Source: Bacteroides ndongoniae (GTDB lineage Bacteria > Bacteroidota > Bacteroidia > Bacteroidales > Bacteroidaceae). Taken from it: a stretch of 64,000 nucleotides of DNA. Below, in pieces: positions 46,462 through 55,364 of the stretch (position 1 is its first letter; every line of letters begins with the position of its first letter). Position numbers and translations under genes: made by a program. The stretch spans positions 1,969,664-2,033,663 of the forward strand of contig NZ_FNVV01000014.1 of NCBI RefSeq assembly GCF_900108345.1, in the 5' to 3' direction. The notes under the pieces were generated by a model. It had not been told where the DNA came from. It saw only the letters and a list, made by a program, of their open reading frames with translations, and did no database searches.

Positions 46462-47019
46462 ATGACCGAACAGGAAGTCAGACGCTATTTGAGACAGATG
46501 AAGGAAGAAGACTCCGAACGAGCCTTCAAGGGCTTCTACGACCTGACTTACGACCGCCTGTTCCGCATAGCCTACTACTATGTCCGCGACGAAGACGCCG
46601 CACAGGAGATAGTGCTCGACGTCTTCATGCGCCTGTGGCAGATGCGCGACCGCCTGCCCGCAGTGAACAGCATCGAAGACTACTGCTTCATCCTCACCAA
46701 GAACGCCTCGCTCAACTATCTGGAGCGTGAAAACCGGCAAAGCCCCTTGCCTGCCGAACACCTGCCCGAACCGGCCGACACAGCCTCATCGCCCGAAGAA
46801 ACACTGATCAGCGAAGAACTTTTTGCCCGCTACGTCAAGGCATTGGACCGCCTGCCTCAGCGTTGCCGCGAAGTCTTTATCCGCATCCGCGAAGAGCGGC
46901 AAAGCTATGCACAAGTGGCCGAGGCATTGGGCATCAGCGTAAAGACAGTGGACGCACAACTGCAAAAAGCCACCACCCGCCTCAGAAAGATGCTGTTGCC
47001 CGACGAAGGCGATGAATAA
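46462..47019 (+). CDS. ECF-type RNA polymerase sigma-70 factor
   Basis: About 185 residues. Sigma region 2 at about 15-85 (F-Y-D-L-T-Y-D-R-L-F, A-Q-E-I-V-L-D-V-F-M-R-L-W) and region 4 at about 120-180 (L-P-Q-R-C-R-E-V-F, V-A-E-A-L-G-I-S-V-K-T-V). It belongs to the Bacteroidetes sigma/FecR group. Followed by a FecR anti-sigma (47900) and an STN-type TonB receptor (48822), so it likely responds to ligand binding at that receptor through the FecR protein. Unusually, a small lipoprotein gene and a repeat array separate it from the FecR gene. Confidence 0.9.
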   Translation: MTEQEVRRYLRQMKEEDSERAFKGFYDLTYDRLFRIAYYYVRDEDAAQEIVLDVFMRLWQMRDRLPAVNSIEDYCFILTKNASLNYLERENRQSPLPAEHLPEPADTASSPEETLISEELFARYVKALDRLPQRCREVFIRIREERQSYAQVAEALGISVKTVDAQLQKATTRLRKMLLPDEGDE

Positions 47020-47095
47020 TACGCTAAATTAACTTTTATTACCACATCTCCAGTAGGGGATTTCCTGACAACTCACGTCTTTATAGCAAACAAGC

Positions 47096-47207
47096 TTACG
47101 GGGGCTTTGAGCCGTGCAAGTGTGGCTCGTGAGCCGTACAAGTGTCGAACGCGAGCCGTACAAGTGTTGCTCGCGAGCCGTGCAAGTGTCTCTCAAAGGC
47201 CCCGTAA
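47096..47207. repeat. 22-bp repeat array E flanked by 16-bp inverted repeats
   Basis: Four units start at 47109, 47131, 47153 and 47175 (GAGCCGTGCAAGTGTGGCTCGT type). The outer arms TTACGGGGGCTTTGAG (47096-47111) and CTCAAAGGCCCCGTAA (47192-47207) are inverted with one mismatch in 16. The array sits in the 314-nt gap after the sigma factor gene, about 80 nt past its stop; no gene is seen in the rest of the gap. Confidence 0.92.
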
Positions 47208-47333
47208 TCAAGCGAAAAGATATTTAATAACAAGCAGATAAACAGCTATTTAGATAAAACCAGAAGAGGAGTCAGATTGCTCCGATTCGCCTGACTATAC
47301 ATTTAATGTTTCTTTTACATATTTATAAACAAC

Positions 47334-47759
47334 ATGAAAACAATCTGCCAACTGACTACCGGAGCCATGTTGCTCCTGTCCGTGCTTGCCTCGTGCAGCA
47401 AAGACTCCAAGTATCCACACGATTACATCGGATTCGAAAAGCATAGCTTCGACTATGCCTTCGACCCGGGAAGGAGCAGCGAAGAACTGGATGTGAAAAT
47501 CATCGCCGCCGACAAGAAAGATCAGGACCGCGAAGTGACAATCGAGGGCGTAACGCCTCCCGGCAAGAAACCCGTATTCAGCATCCCCGAAAAGAAGGTG
47601 GTGATTCGTGCCAAAAAGAAGTCGGCCAACGTACGCATCAAAATCTATCCCGAACGGATAGGCAAGCAAGGCACCCTGCGGCTGGTATGTACTCCGAAAG
47701 ACAAAGAGGTGAAAAGTACGCAACTGATGATAAAACTGAAACCCAAAGGAAAGAAATGA
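47334..47759 (+). CDS. Small lipoprotein of unknown function (DUF4843-like)
   Basis: 141 residues with signal peptide and lipobox L-A-S-C at about 20. The mature part is one beta-rich domain with D-Y-I-G-F-E near 31, alternating strands and a very basic C-terminus (K-L-K-P-K-G-K-K). It faintly resembles DUF4843-type Bacteroides lipoproteins but I am not sure. It lies between the sigma factor and FecR genes on the same strand and may be part of the same regulated system. No catalytic residues recognised. Confidence 0.65.
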   Translation: MKTICQLTTGAMLLLSVLASCSKDSKYPHDYIGFEKHSFDYAFDPGRSSEELDVKIIAADKKDQDREVTIEGVTPPGKKPVFSIPEKKVVIRAKKKSANVRIKIYPERIGKQGTLRLVCTPKDKEVKSTQLMIKLKPKGKK

Positions 47760-47899
47760 CAGAAGGAAAGGAAACGCCCCGACCGAAAGGGAACAGGCAG
47801 AGAAAAAACGGCTTTTTAAGATAAACGAAAAAAAATTCGCTCCGACAGTAGGGAATCCGGACGCAACCACTGTCTTTATAAGCAAAAAGAAAAAACAAG

Positions 47900-48790
47900 A
47901 TGAAAGACCCGTTTGATAATCTGCTCGACCGTCTGGCCCGCTCCACCCGCTCGCCCCGGGGAAAGTATTCGGCCGAAAACAGCTGGAAGATTCTGGAAGA
48001 CAGAATCTTCGCACACGCACACCGGCAACGCCGTTTCCGCCTTTGGCTGACGGGCGCTGCAGCCACTGTCCTGCTCTGCATAGCCGGATGGACGGCCTAC
48101 GAAGCACTGCGCCCCGTGCCCATGCAGACGTTCTCTACCCTGGCCGAAGTACGCAACCTGGCGCTGCCCGACGGCACGGAAGTGACGCTGAACCGGTATT
48201 CGTCGCTCACCTGCCCCAAACGCTTCGAACACGACCGGCGCGATGTACGCCTGCAGGGTGAAGCCTATTTCGAGGTAAGTAAGGATGCCCGACGCCCCTT
48301 CACCGTGGAAGCTGGCGGAATGGAAGTGCAGGTATTGGGTACTCATTTCAATGTGGAAGCCTATCCCGCTGATACCGAGGTAAGGACTACCCTGCTCGAA
48401 GGTTCCGTAGCTGTCAGCACCGACCACGGCAAGAAGCGCCTGTTACTGCAACCCAACGAAGCAGCCGTCTACAACCGCCATACCGGATTATTACGGCAGG
48501 AAGCCACTCCGGCGGCCGACGACGAGATAGCCTGGAGCCGCGGACTCTTCCTCTTCCGCCAACAGACGTTGCAGGAGATCGCACGACAGCTATCCAACGC
48601 CTTCCGCACACCCATCCGCATCGAAGGTGCGCAACTGGCTACTTATCGCCTCACTGCCACCTTCAGCAGCGGTGAAAGTCTGACGGAGATACTCGACGTG
48701 TTGCAGCAGGCTGGCCATTTCGGCTACCGTGACGAAAGCGGAACCATCGTCATCAGCCCCCGACAGACAAAAACCATCGAAAAACAATAA
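47900..48790 (+). CDS. FecR-type transmembrane anti-sigma factor
   Basis: 296 residues. Cytoplasmic N-terminus of about 50 residues, one membrane helix (A-A-A-T-V-L-L-C-I-A-G-W near 57), then the periplasmic FecR domain (L-P-D-G-T-E-V-T-L-N near 90, G-E-A-Y-F-E-V near 122, T-H-F-N-V-E-A-Y near 150) and a C-terminal DUF4974/STN-like part (L-T-A-T-F-S near 250). It would hold the sigma factor at 46462 and release it on a signal from the receptor encoded 31 nt downstream. Confidence 0.9.
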   Translation: MKDPFDNLLDRLARSTRSPRGKYSAENSWKILEDRIFAHAHRQRRFRLWLTGAAATVLLCIAGWTAYEALRPVPMQTFSTLAEVRNLALPDGTEVTLNRYSSLTCPKRFEHDRRDVRLQGEAYFEVSKDARRPFTVEAGGMEVQVLGTHFNVEAYPADTEVRTTLLEGSVAVSTDHGKKRLLLQPNEAAVYNRHTGLLRQEATPAADDEIAWSRGLFLFRQQTLQEIARQLSNAFRTPIRIEGAQLATYRLTATFSSGESLTEILDVLQQAGHFGYRDESGTIVISPRQTKTIEKQ

Positions 48791-48821
48791 TACATGAACA
48801 TATATACAAAAACCAAACACT

Positions 48822-51542
48822 ATGATTCAATCTAATTTCTTTCAACACCACCACATCAGAGCCTTGCTTCTGATGTGTGTGGTTCTGCTAAGCGTCCGGA
48901 TGCAGGCACAAAGCTCCAATGCCCGACTCACCATGGAAATACGCAACGCCACTCTGGAAAGTCTGGTAAAACGACTGGAAAACTCCACCGGATTCACCTT
49001 CGTCTACGGCGAGGAAGTACGGCTGAACAGCCGCATCAGTCTGCAAGTAAAGCAGCTCACCATCAGCGAACTGCTGGAACAGGCCTTCCGCGACCAGCCT
49101 GTGGAATTCTCCATCAACGGAAAGCACATCGTACTGCGCAAGCGCGAAATGCCCAAGAAGAAGGAACGCCGCCGATTCACCATCAGCGGTTGCGTCACCG
49201 AGCAGGGGTCGGCAGAGACCCTCATCGGTGCCAACGTCACCGAAGGCCGATATGCCACCGGCACCTCGTCCAACACCTTCGGCCTCTACTCGCTGACCCT
49301 CCCCGAAGGAGAGGTCAGCTTGACGTTTTCCTACCTTGGCTTCCGGCCGCAACAAAGCCGCTTTGTTCTGACACGCGATACGGTCATCAACATACAGCTG
49401 GCCGGCAACGTCGAGTTGCAGGAAGTGGTCATCACCTCGCAACGCAAAGAAGCCGGCATCCAGTCTGCCAACACGGGTTCGCACGACATCCCCATCACAC
49501 AGATACGCCACACGCCCTCCATCCTTGGCGAAGCCGACGTGCTGAAGACGCTGCAACTGATGCCGGGCGTACAGGCTGGTATGGAGGGATTTGCCGGCAT
49601 GTATGTGCGTGGCGGTACGCCCGACCAGAACTTGGTAATGCTGGACGGCATCCCCGTCTACAACGCCGACCACCTGATGGGTGTCTTCTCGGTATTCACT
49701 CCCGAAGCCGTAAAGAATGTCAGCCTCTTCAAGAGCAGTTTTCCTGCGCGCTACGGCGGCCGTCTGTCGTCCATTGTCGATGTGCGCACCAACGACGGCG
49801 ACCTGCACCAGTATCACGGTTCGCTGAGTATCGGCTCGCTGACAGACAAACTGCACCTCGAAGGCCCTATCCGCAAAGGCAAGACTTCCTTCTCGCTGAG
49901 CGGACGATTCATGCCCACCGCACTGATTCCCAATGCAGTAAACACATCCGAGTCATATGGTACTCACATTTCCACCGATAAATACAACTATTACTTCTAC
50001 GACCTGAATGCCAAACTGAATCACAAGTTCAACGACCGCAGCCGCCTCTTCTTAGGCTTTTACCGCGGCAAAGACCATTACCACTATTACAACGACGACA
50101 AGCCGACTGACTATTCATCCTCTCCGCAGCAATATTACACCAGCAAAGCCCGCCTGAACTGGGGTAACCTCATCGGCTATGCCCGCTGGAACTATGTATT
50201 CAGTCCCAAGCTCTTTGGCAACGCCACCGTAGCGTACAACCAATACCGCATGACCCTACAAGAAGATACCGAAAACCGTAAAATACAGAACGGCAACACA
50301 TTGGAACACCAAATCTATACATCAAAATTCCACTCGGGCATACGCGACTGGAGTGCTCGTATGGATTTCGACTATACGCCCTCTACAAGCCACCGCGTAC
50401 GGTTCGGCTCCGAATTTATCCACCACCTGTTCAGTCCCGGTGTCTCCACCGCACACGAAGGGAACTACGGAACTTCCACCACACCGGCAGACACCACCTA
50501 CCGAACCAGCATCAATCAGGCACAACGGGGTTTCGAACTCTCCCTTTATGCCGAAGACGACTGGGAACTGTCCGGCCGGCTCAGCCTGAACTGGGGAGGA
50601 CGCCTGACCCTCTTCCACACACAGGGTAAGAGCTATCTGTCGGCACAGCCCCGCCTCTCCCTGCGCTACGACCTGGGCAATGGGCTGGCAGCCAAAGCCT
50701 CGTATGCCCACATGGCACAATACGTACATCTGCTCTCGTCCACTCCCCTCTCTATGCCTACTGACTTGTGGGTACCCATCACCCGCAACATACGCCCCAT
50801 GTACTCCAATCAATATGCTGCCGGACTCTACTACGACGGGCTGTCGGGTTGGGAGTTCTCCGTAGAAGGCTACTACAAACAAATGCGCCATATTCTGGAG
50901 TATCAGGACGGCGTTTCCTTCTTCGGCAATTCCACCTATTGGGAAGAGAAAGTAGAGATGGGCGAAGGACGCTGTTACGGATTGGAAGTGATGGCACAGC
51001 GTACGGTGGGTAAAACAACCGGCTGGATTTCGTACACCCTCTCCAAAAGCGAACGCCGTTTCAAAGACGGTAGCATCAGCCAGGGACAATGGTTCCCGCA
51101 CAAGTACGACCGCCGTCACAGTGTGAACCTCTGCCTGAACCACAAGTTCAGCGACCGCATCGATGTAGGTGCTTCGTGGATATTCTACACCGGAGGCTAC
51201 ATGACTGTACCCGAACGGCAAACCATCGTCATCAAACCCGACGGTAGTATCGGTCAGGAAAACTACATTTCTCACCGGAACAACTATCAGCTTCCTCCCA
51301 CCCACCGGCTGAACGTCGGCATCAACTTCAACAGGAAGACCAAACACGGTATGCGTACGTGGAACATCAGCATTTACAACCTTTACAATGCCATGAATCC
51401 CAACGTCGTATATACCAAACAAGAAAATATCTACGAAAATTTTGCTCCCGGAGAGATCATCACACAGCATACCAAAACCACTATCAAGAAGCTGACCATT
51501 CTGCCCTTGATTCCCTCGGTGACCTATACATACAGATTCTAA
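48822..51542 (+). CDS. TonB-dependent receptor with STN signalling domain
   Basis: 906 residues. Signal peptide (R-M-Q-A-Q near 29), STN domain (about 50-105; F-V-Y-G-E-E and I-S-L-Q-V-K-Q-L-T) that contacts FecR, carboxypeptidase-regulatory-like domain (about 118-200; S-G-C-V-T-E), plug (L-Q-L-M-P-G-V-Q-A near 245, Y-V-R-G-G-T-P-D-Q-N near 262), and barrel ending V-T-Y-T-Y-R-F. It lacks the 1,000-residue length of SusC and no SusD follows; the DUF4249 partner is typical of this receptor group. Ligand unknown: iron siderophore, peptide or other. Confidence 0.9.
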   Translation: MIQSNFFQHHHIRALLLMCVVLLSVRMQAQSSNARLTMEIRNATLESLVKRLENSTGFTFVYGEEVRLNSRISLQVKQLTISELLEQAFRDQPVEFSINGKHIVLRKREMPKKKERRRFTISGCVTEQGSAETLIGANVTEGRYATGTSSNTFGLYSLTLPEGEVSLTFSYLGFRPQQSRFVLTRDTVINIQLAGNVELQEVVITSQRKEAGIQSANTGSHDIPITQIRHTPSILGEADVLKTLQLMPGVQAGMEGFAGMYVRGGTPDQNLVMLDGIPVYNADHLMGVFSVFTPEAVKNVSLFKSSFPARYGGRLSSIVDVRTNDGDLHQYHGSLSIGSLTDKLHLEGPIRKGKTSFSLSGRFMPTALIPNAVNTSESYGTHISTDKYNYYFYDLNAKLNHKFNDRSRLFLGFYRGKDHYHYYNDDKPTDYSSSPQQYYTSKARLNWGNLIGYARWNYVFSPKLFGNATVAYNQYRMTLQEDTENRKIQNGNTLEHQIYTSKFHSGIRDWSARMDFDYTPSTSHRVRFGSEFIHHLFSPGVSTAHEGNYGTSTTPADTTYRTSINQAQRGFELSLYAEDDWELSGRLSLNWGGRLTLFHTQGKSYLSAQPRLSLRYDLGNGLAAKASYAHMAQYVHLLSSTPLSMPTDLWVPITRNIRPMYSNQYAAGLYYDGLSGWEFSVEGYYKQMRHILEYQDGVSFFGNSTYWEEKVEMGEGRCYGLEVMAQRTVGKTTGWISYTLSKSERRFKDGSISQGQWFPHKYDRRHSVNLCLNHKFSDRIDVGASWIFYTGGYMTVPERQTIVIKPDGSIGQENYISHRNNYQLPPTHRLNVGINFNRKTKHGMRTWNISIYNLYNAMNPNVVYTKQENIYENFAPGEIITQHTKTTIKKLTILPLIPSVTYTYRF

Positions 51543-51551
51543 CTCCTAAAC

Positions 51552-52646
51552 ATGAAAGATATGAAACACATTCCCTGCATATTGCAAATTATTCTGGTTA
51601 CCTGCATCGCACTGACTGCATGTACCAACGAAATCCCCTACAACGAACAGGCTCGGGAACCTCAACTGATACTGAACGCCCAACTCACTGCCGGCGCAAA
51701 AGAGAACTATGCCTACCTGCACCTCAGCGAAGGCAACCGTATCGGACGGGTGACACAAGGCAGTCTTACCTTATATATTAATGGAAAAGCTGTGGAAACA
51801 CCCGAAGAGATTTCGCCCGAAGAACTGTGCAGCGACCTGAAAGGGACGATAGACGACGAACAGTTCGAGCAACTGCTACGTAATATCCACTTCAAGAAGT
51901 TCCGTATCACCTCCGAACTGCACCCGGGCGATCACATCCGCTTGGAGGCAATAGCCGAAAACGGAACTTACCATGCAAGCGCAGAAACCACCGTTCCCCA
52001 ACCCATCGAAAGCCTGCAAGTGGATACAGCCCTGGCCTATCTGCGCGAGTATGCAGGAGATGTACTTTACCGCCAGTATAAAATCACTCTGAAAGACCTG
52101 CCCGGCGAAAAAAGCTACTACCGGCTGGACATCAGCCACGAACTACAGCAATTGGTGACATACTGGACCTATCGTTACGACGCAGGAGGAAATCTCGTAA
52201 AAGAACAACGCGACACCTTGCTAACCTCCGTCCCGATGCCCAAGATTATCAACCGCGAAGACATCATCCTGACCGATGGCCATCCCCACAACTACAACGA
52301 CGAGGAGAATGAACTGTTTCCCACCACGAGAAACAAATACAACCTGTTTACCGACAATCGTTTTCCCGATGCATCGGCCACCTTGAAAGTCTATACGCCT
52401 ACTTACCATACCGAACCGCCATACTTCCTCAACTACATCGACTACCACAACAGCCAGACCATTACCGTCAGCATCTATAGCCTTACCGAAGAACAATACC
52501 GCTACCAGAAGGCTCTGAACACACTCGATGACGAAAATTACGAAGAAGTTCTGATGGAACCCGTCAGCATCCCCACCAACGTTACGGGTGGACTGGGATT
52601 CGTCGGTGCCGATTCGCGCACACAGTTCGTCCTGCACATTCCCTGA
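51552..52646 (+). CDS. DUF4249 family lipoprotein
   Basis: 364 residues with lipobox L-T-A-C at about 24. Beta-rich with L-I-L-N-A-Q-L near 41, an insertion of acidic helices (about 83-115), and the late F-V-G-A-D-S-R-T near 350. DUF4249 proteins usually follow an STN-type TonB receptor, as here (9 nt), and are thought to be surface partners. May start three codons later at the second ATG. Function not known. Confidence 0.82.
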   Translation: MKDMKHIPCILQIILVTCIALTACTNEIPYNEQAREPQLILNAQLTAGAKENYAYLHLSEGNRIGRVTQGSLTLYINGKAVETPEEISPEELCSDLKGTIDDEQFEQLLRNIHFKKFRITSELHPGDHIRLEAIAENGTYHASAETTVPQPIESLQVDTALAYLREYAGDVLYRQYKITLKDLPGEKSYYRLDISHELQQLVTYWTYRYDAGGNLVKEQRDTLLTSVPMPKIINREDIILTDGHPHNYNDEENELFPTTRNKYNLFTDNRFPDASATLKVYTPTYHTEPPYFLNYIDYHNSQTITVSIYSLTEEQYRYQKALNTLDDENYEEVLMEPVSIPTNVTGGLGFVGADSRTQFVLHIP

Positions 52647-52717
52647 CAAGTATCAGGATGGTCTGACAAAAAGCCTAAAGAAGCAATACGGACATAGGAT
52701 ATTTCGGTAAAAAGGCC

Positions 52718-52725
52718 TACTTTTG
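52718..52725 (+). promoter_or_regulatory. -7 promoter element of the LysO-type gene pair
   Basis: TACTTTTG, a perfect TAnnTTTG, 28 nt before the ATG at 52754. No clear -33 box. Confidence 0.5.
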
Positions 52726-52753
52726 TGCCCTCAATCTACTGAAACAAGAAATT

Positions 52754-53041
52754 ATGTTTGTACTGATCATTATTGCACTCATGCTGGGCGGTGTAGGAAC
52801 GGGCTATCTGTTGCGCCGCTGCAACACACGCCCTGTGGGCCGCATCATTACCATATTGATATGGTTGTTACTCTTCCTGCTGGGCACGGAAGTGGGAGGC
52901 AACCCGGACATCATCAACGGCCTGGGCACGTTGGGAGTAGAAGCACTGCTCATCACCCTGTTTGCCGTACTAGGCAGCAGTCTGGCAGCCTGGGGATTGT
53001 GGAACTACATCTGCCGGAAAGGAGGTAACGCAAAGTCATGA
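52754..53041 (+). CDS. LysO-type exporter, N-terminal subunit
   Basis: 95 residues, almost all in three membrane helices, with G-T-E-V-G-G-N-P near 45. It matches the N-terminal third of LysO (YbjE), the lysine exporter of enterobacteria, which is a single protein of about 300 residues. Here the family is split in two genes that overlap by ATGA with the next gene, implying translational coupling and assembly of one transporter in the inner membrane. Confidence 0.8.
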   Translation: MFVLIIIALMLGGVGTGYLLRRCNTRPVGRIITILIWLLLFLLGTEVGGNPDIINGLGTLGVEALLITLFAVLGSSLAAWGLWNYICRKGGNAKS

Positions 53042-53640
53042 AAGGTAGTCTCATCATCATCGCCTTCTTCGTACTGGGCATTGTCTGCGGACACCAACAC
53101 CTGCTGCCCGACAGCCTGAACGTAGCCGATCTCAGTTTCTACGCCCTCTGCGCACTGATGTTCTTTGTAGGTATCAGCGTGGGGTGCGACCCTAAAACCT
53201 TGCTGAGCTTCCGACAACTGAATCCACGTTTTGCCCTGCTACCGCTGATGACCATCGGCGGCACGCTGGCCGGATGCCTTGTCGTCTCGCTACTGCTGCC
53301 CCACCGCAGCGCGGCTGACTGCTGTGCCATCGGTTCGGGCTTTGGATACTATTCGCTTTCCAGCATCATTATCACCGAATACAAAGGTCCTGCCATGGGC
53401 ACCATCGCCCTGTTGAGCAACATTATGCGCGAAATAATCGCCCTGCTTGCCGCTCCATTGCTGGTACGCTGGTTCGGTAAACTGGCTCCCATTGCCGTAG
53501 GAGGTGCCACAACCATGGACACTACACTGCCCATCATCACCCGATACAGCGGAAAGGAACTGGTAGTGGTATCTATATTCCATGGTTGCCTGACAGATTT
53601 CTCCGTAACCTTCCTTGTCACTTTATTCTGTTCATTATAG
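53038..53640 (+). CDS. LysO-type exporter, C-terminal subunit
   Basis: 200 residues with about six membrane helices. It has the LysO signatures F-F-V-G-I-S-V-G-C-D near 41, G-S-G-F-G-Y-Y-S-L-S near 98 and G-G-A-T-T-M-D-T-T-L-P near 153. Together with the 95-residue gene upstream it reconstructs a complete LysO, probably exporting lysine or a toxic analogue. Start overlaps the preceding stop by four bases. Confidence 0.85.
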   Translation: MKGSLIIIAFFVLGIVCGHQHLLPDSLNVADLSFYALCALMFFVGISVGCDPKTLLSFRQLNPRFALLPLMTIGGTLAGCLVVSLLLPHRSAADCCAIGSGFGYYSLSSIIITEYKGPAMGTIALLSNIMREIIALLAAPLLVRWFGKLAPIAVGGATTMDTTLPIITRYSGKELVVVSIFHGCLTDFSVTFLVTLFCSL

Positions 53641-53820
53641 ACAAACCTACTTTTGTCTTTTTGTAAGCAAAACACTGATATACGTCATCCATTAATGTTA
53701 AACAGCCTATAATATTACGTTCTTATTACAAAATACACGAAAAACAGTACGTTTTCACACACCGAAATTGATATAAGTCAAAAAAGAAGTGCTTTCCATA
53801 CACTTTCTTTTTCATTTGTT

Positions 53821-53850
53821 TTTGTGTTATAAAACATGTCCATATATTTG
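53821..53850 (+). promoter_or_regulatory. Promoter of the small LTxxQ-type gene
   Basis: TTTG (53821-53824), 18-nt spacer, TATATTTG (53843-53850): both boxes match the Bacteroides pattern. The leader would be about 100 nt and contains the direct repeat GTTTTTAGGAT near 53908 and 53928. The rest of the 318-nt gap is AT-rich and holds no gene. Confidence 0.7.
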
Positions 53851-53958
53851 CATCGGTAAAAAGAAAGACTAAGCGCTTAGAGTTTTTCAATAGGTATTAG
53901 GACAAGAGTTTTTAGGATAACAAAGTTTTTAGGATTAACATTTAAAAAAGTAGGTATT

Positions 53959-54315
53959 ATGAAACGTTTTGGATTAACATTAGTGGCAGCATTCTGCTTG
54001 GCAGCTACAACTTTTGCAGCAGGCAATCAACCGACAACGGAAAAGAAGTGGGAAGGTTCCATCAATGTAAATACATTGAGCAAATACCTGAAGTTGACTC
54101 AAAGCCAGCATGAAAAAGTGGCAGACATTTGCAAATATTTCAAAAAGCAGATGACATTGGCCAACGAAGTAGCAGAAGATCAGGATGAAATGAGACGTAA
54201 AGCTGTTCAAGCCAACCTGAAACTGATGAAGGAAACTTTGGATGAAAAGCAATACGAAGAGTATGCAAAGGTTCTGAACACTACGTTGGAAAACAAAGGT
54301 ATCGAAGTGAAGTAA
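53959..54315 (+). CDS. Small periplasmic protein of the LTxxQ (Spy/CpxP-like) type
   Basis: 118 residues with a signal peptide ending near T-F-A-A. The mature part is helical and contains L-K-L-T-Q-S-Q near 45 and L-D-E-K-Q-Y-E-E-Y near 90, reminiscent of the paired LTxxQ motifs of Spy and CpxP, which are small chaperone or stress-sensing proteins. Similarity is weak, so the family call is tentative. Strong promoter, long leader and a clean terminator suggest a highly expressed monocistronic gene. Confidence 0.75.
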   Translation: MKRFGLTLVAAFCLAATTFAAGNQPTTEKKWEGSINVNTLSKYLKLTQSQHEKVADICKYFKKQMTLANEVAEDQDEMRRKAVQANLKLMKETLDEKQYEEYAKVLNTTLENKGIEVK

Positions 54316-54366
54316 CACTTCACTCCGATAATTAAGGATGAAACTGATTTAACAATTCAAATAAAA

Positions 54367-54399
54367 AAGGCATCGGAGAGCAATTCTCCGGTGCCTTTT
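54367..54399. terminator. Bidirectional terminator between convergent genes
   Basis: AAGGCATCGGAGA pairs with TCTCCGGTGCCTT (one G-U) around a five-base loop, with T run on one side and A run on the other. It serves the gene ending at 54315 and the minus-strand regulator ending at 54482. Confidence 0.85.
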
Positions 54400-54481
54400 C
54401 TGATTAACGCCGCCACCATGATGGCAACGCAATCGTTCTAACCAGTCATATATTTACCTACATGTGTAGACAGAGCTACTT

Positions 54482-55234
54482 TCACAAGCAAAATCTGTCT
54501 TGCAGTTCTTTTTTGTATTTCTTCGAGACGAGCAGTTCGTCCACCTTGTCGAAAGGTGGATAAAGCAGACATTTACTGTCTTTTATAATCATCAGATAAT
54601 CAATATTAATGATGTACGATTGATGTATCTGCACAAAACAGGGCGAATACTGGATAATCTGCTCGGCTGTCATTCCACGGCGCAATACAAGAGGTGGCTG
54701 CTGACTCAATATCACTTCCCACTGCTTACGCTCGGAACAGTAACGGAAAAAACCGATCTCGGCCGGACGCAATGCACGCATATCGTTTGTCGGAGTGAAC
54801 ACAATGAATGTCTGCCCGGCATGCAACGGAGTTCCTGCATACGGCACAATCCGGCTGTCCGCCTCTTTCTGACGTACAAACCTTTCCAGAATATCTTGAA
54901 GGTCCTGTTCTTCGAACGGTTTCAGCAAATAGTCGAAAGCCGACTCACGAATGGCCTGTATCATGTACTTGTCGTAAGCCGTATAAAAGACAACTTTCAT
55001 ATTCTAGGAAATCGAATCGCGTATGTCCTGTAGCAGTTCCATCCCTGTCATATCGGGCATCTCTACATCCAGGAACAACAGGTCGGGGCGTACTTTGGTG
55101 ATGACCTTCTTTCCCTGCTTCCCGTTTCGGGCCACTCCCTCCACCTGGAAGCGGGTATCTTTGCGCAGGCTGAAGTCCAGATTCTCCAATGAAACGTCGT
55201 CATCGTCCACTATTACCACTCTAAATCTCTCCAT
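54482..55234 (-). pseudogene. LytTR response regulator interrupted by an in-frame TAG
   Basis: The minus strand encodes a receiver from ATG 55234 (V-V-I-V-D-D-D-D at the start, phosphoacceptor Asp in L-F-L-D-V-E-M-P-D) that stops at TAG 55004-55006 after 76 residues. The same frame continues at once with N-M-K-V-V-F-Y-T-A-Y, K-P-F and then a complete LytTR DNA-binding domain to 54482, with a possible restart ATG at 54998-55000. Joined, the product would be about 250 residues, normal for LytR/AlgR regulators. TGG to TAG is the simplest change. It would be the partner of the kinase encoded upstream. Either a recent nonsense mutation, a sequencing error, or two pieces made separately. Confidence 0.8.
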
Positions 55235-55364
55235 AGCTTTCGTCGTTTTGTTGGGCGAATATAAATATTATATTTATTTCACACAAAAGCGCAAACGAAG
55301 AATGTGGACTATCCGGACGTTTATCGAGATTATCCAATCGAAAAACGTTACTAAGAAGACATTC

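Noticed and set aside
54482..55234. Frameshift as the cause of the broken response regulator
   Set aside because: Both halves are in the same frame, separated only by TAG and AAT; no insertion or deletion is needed.
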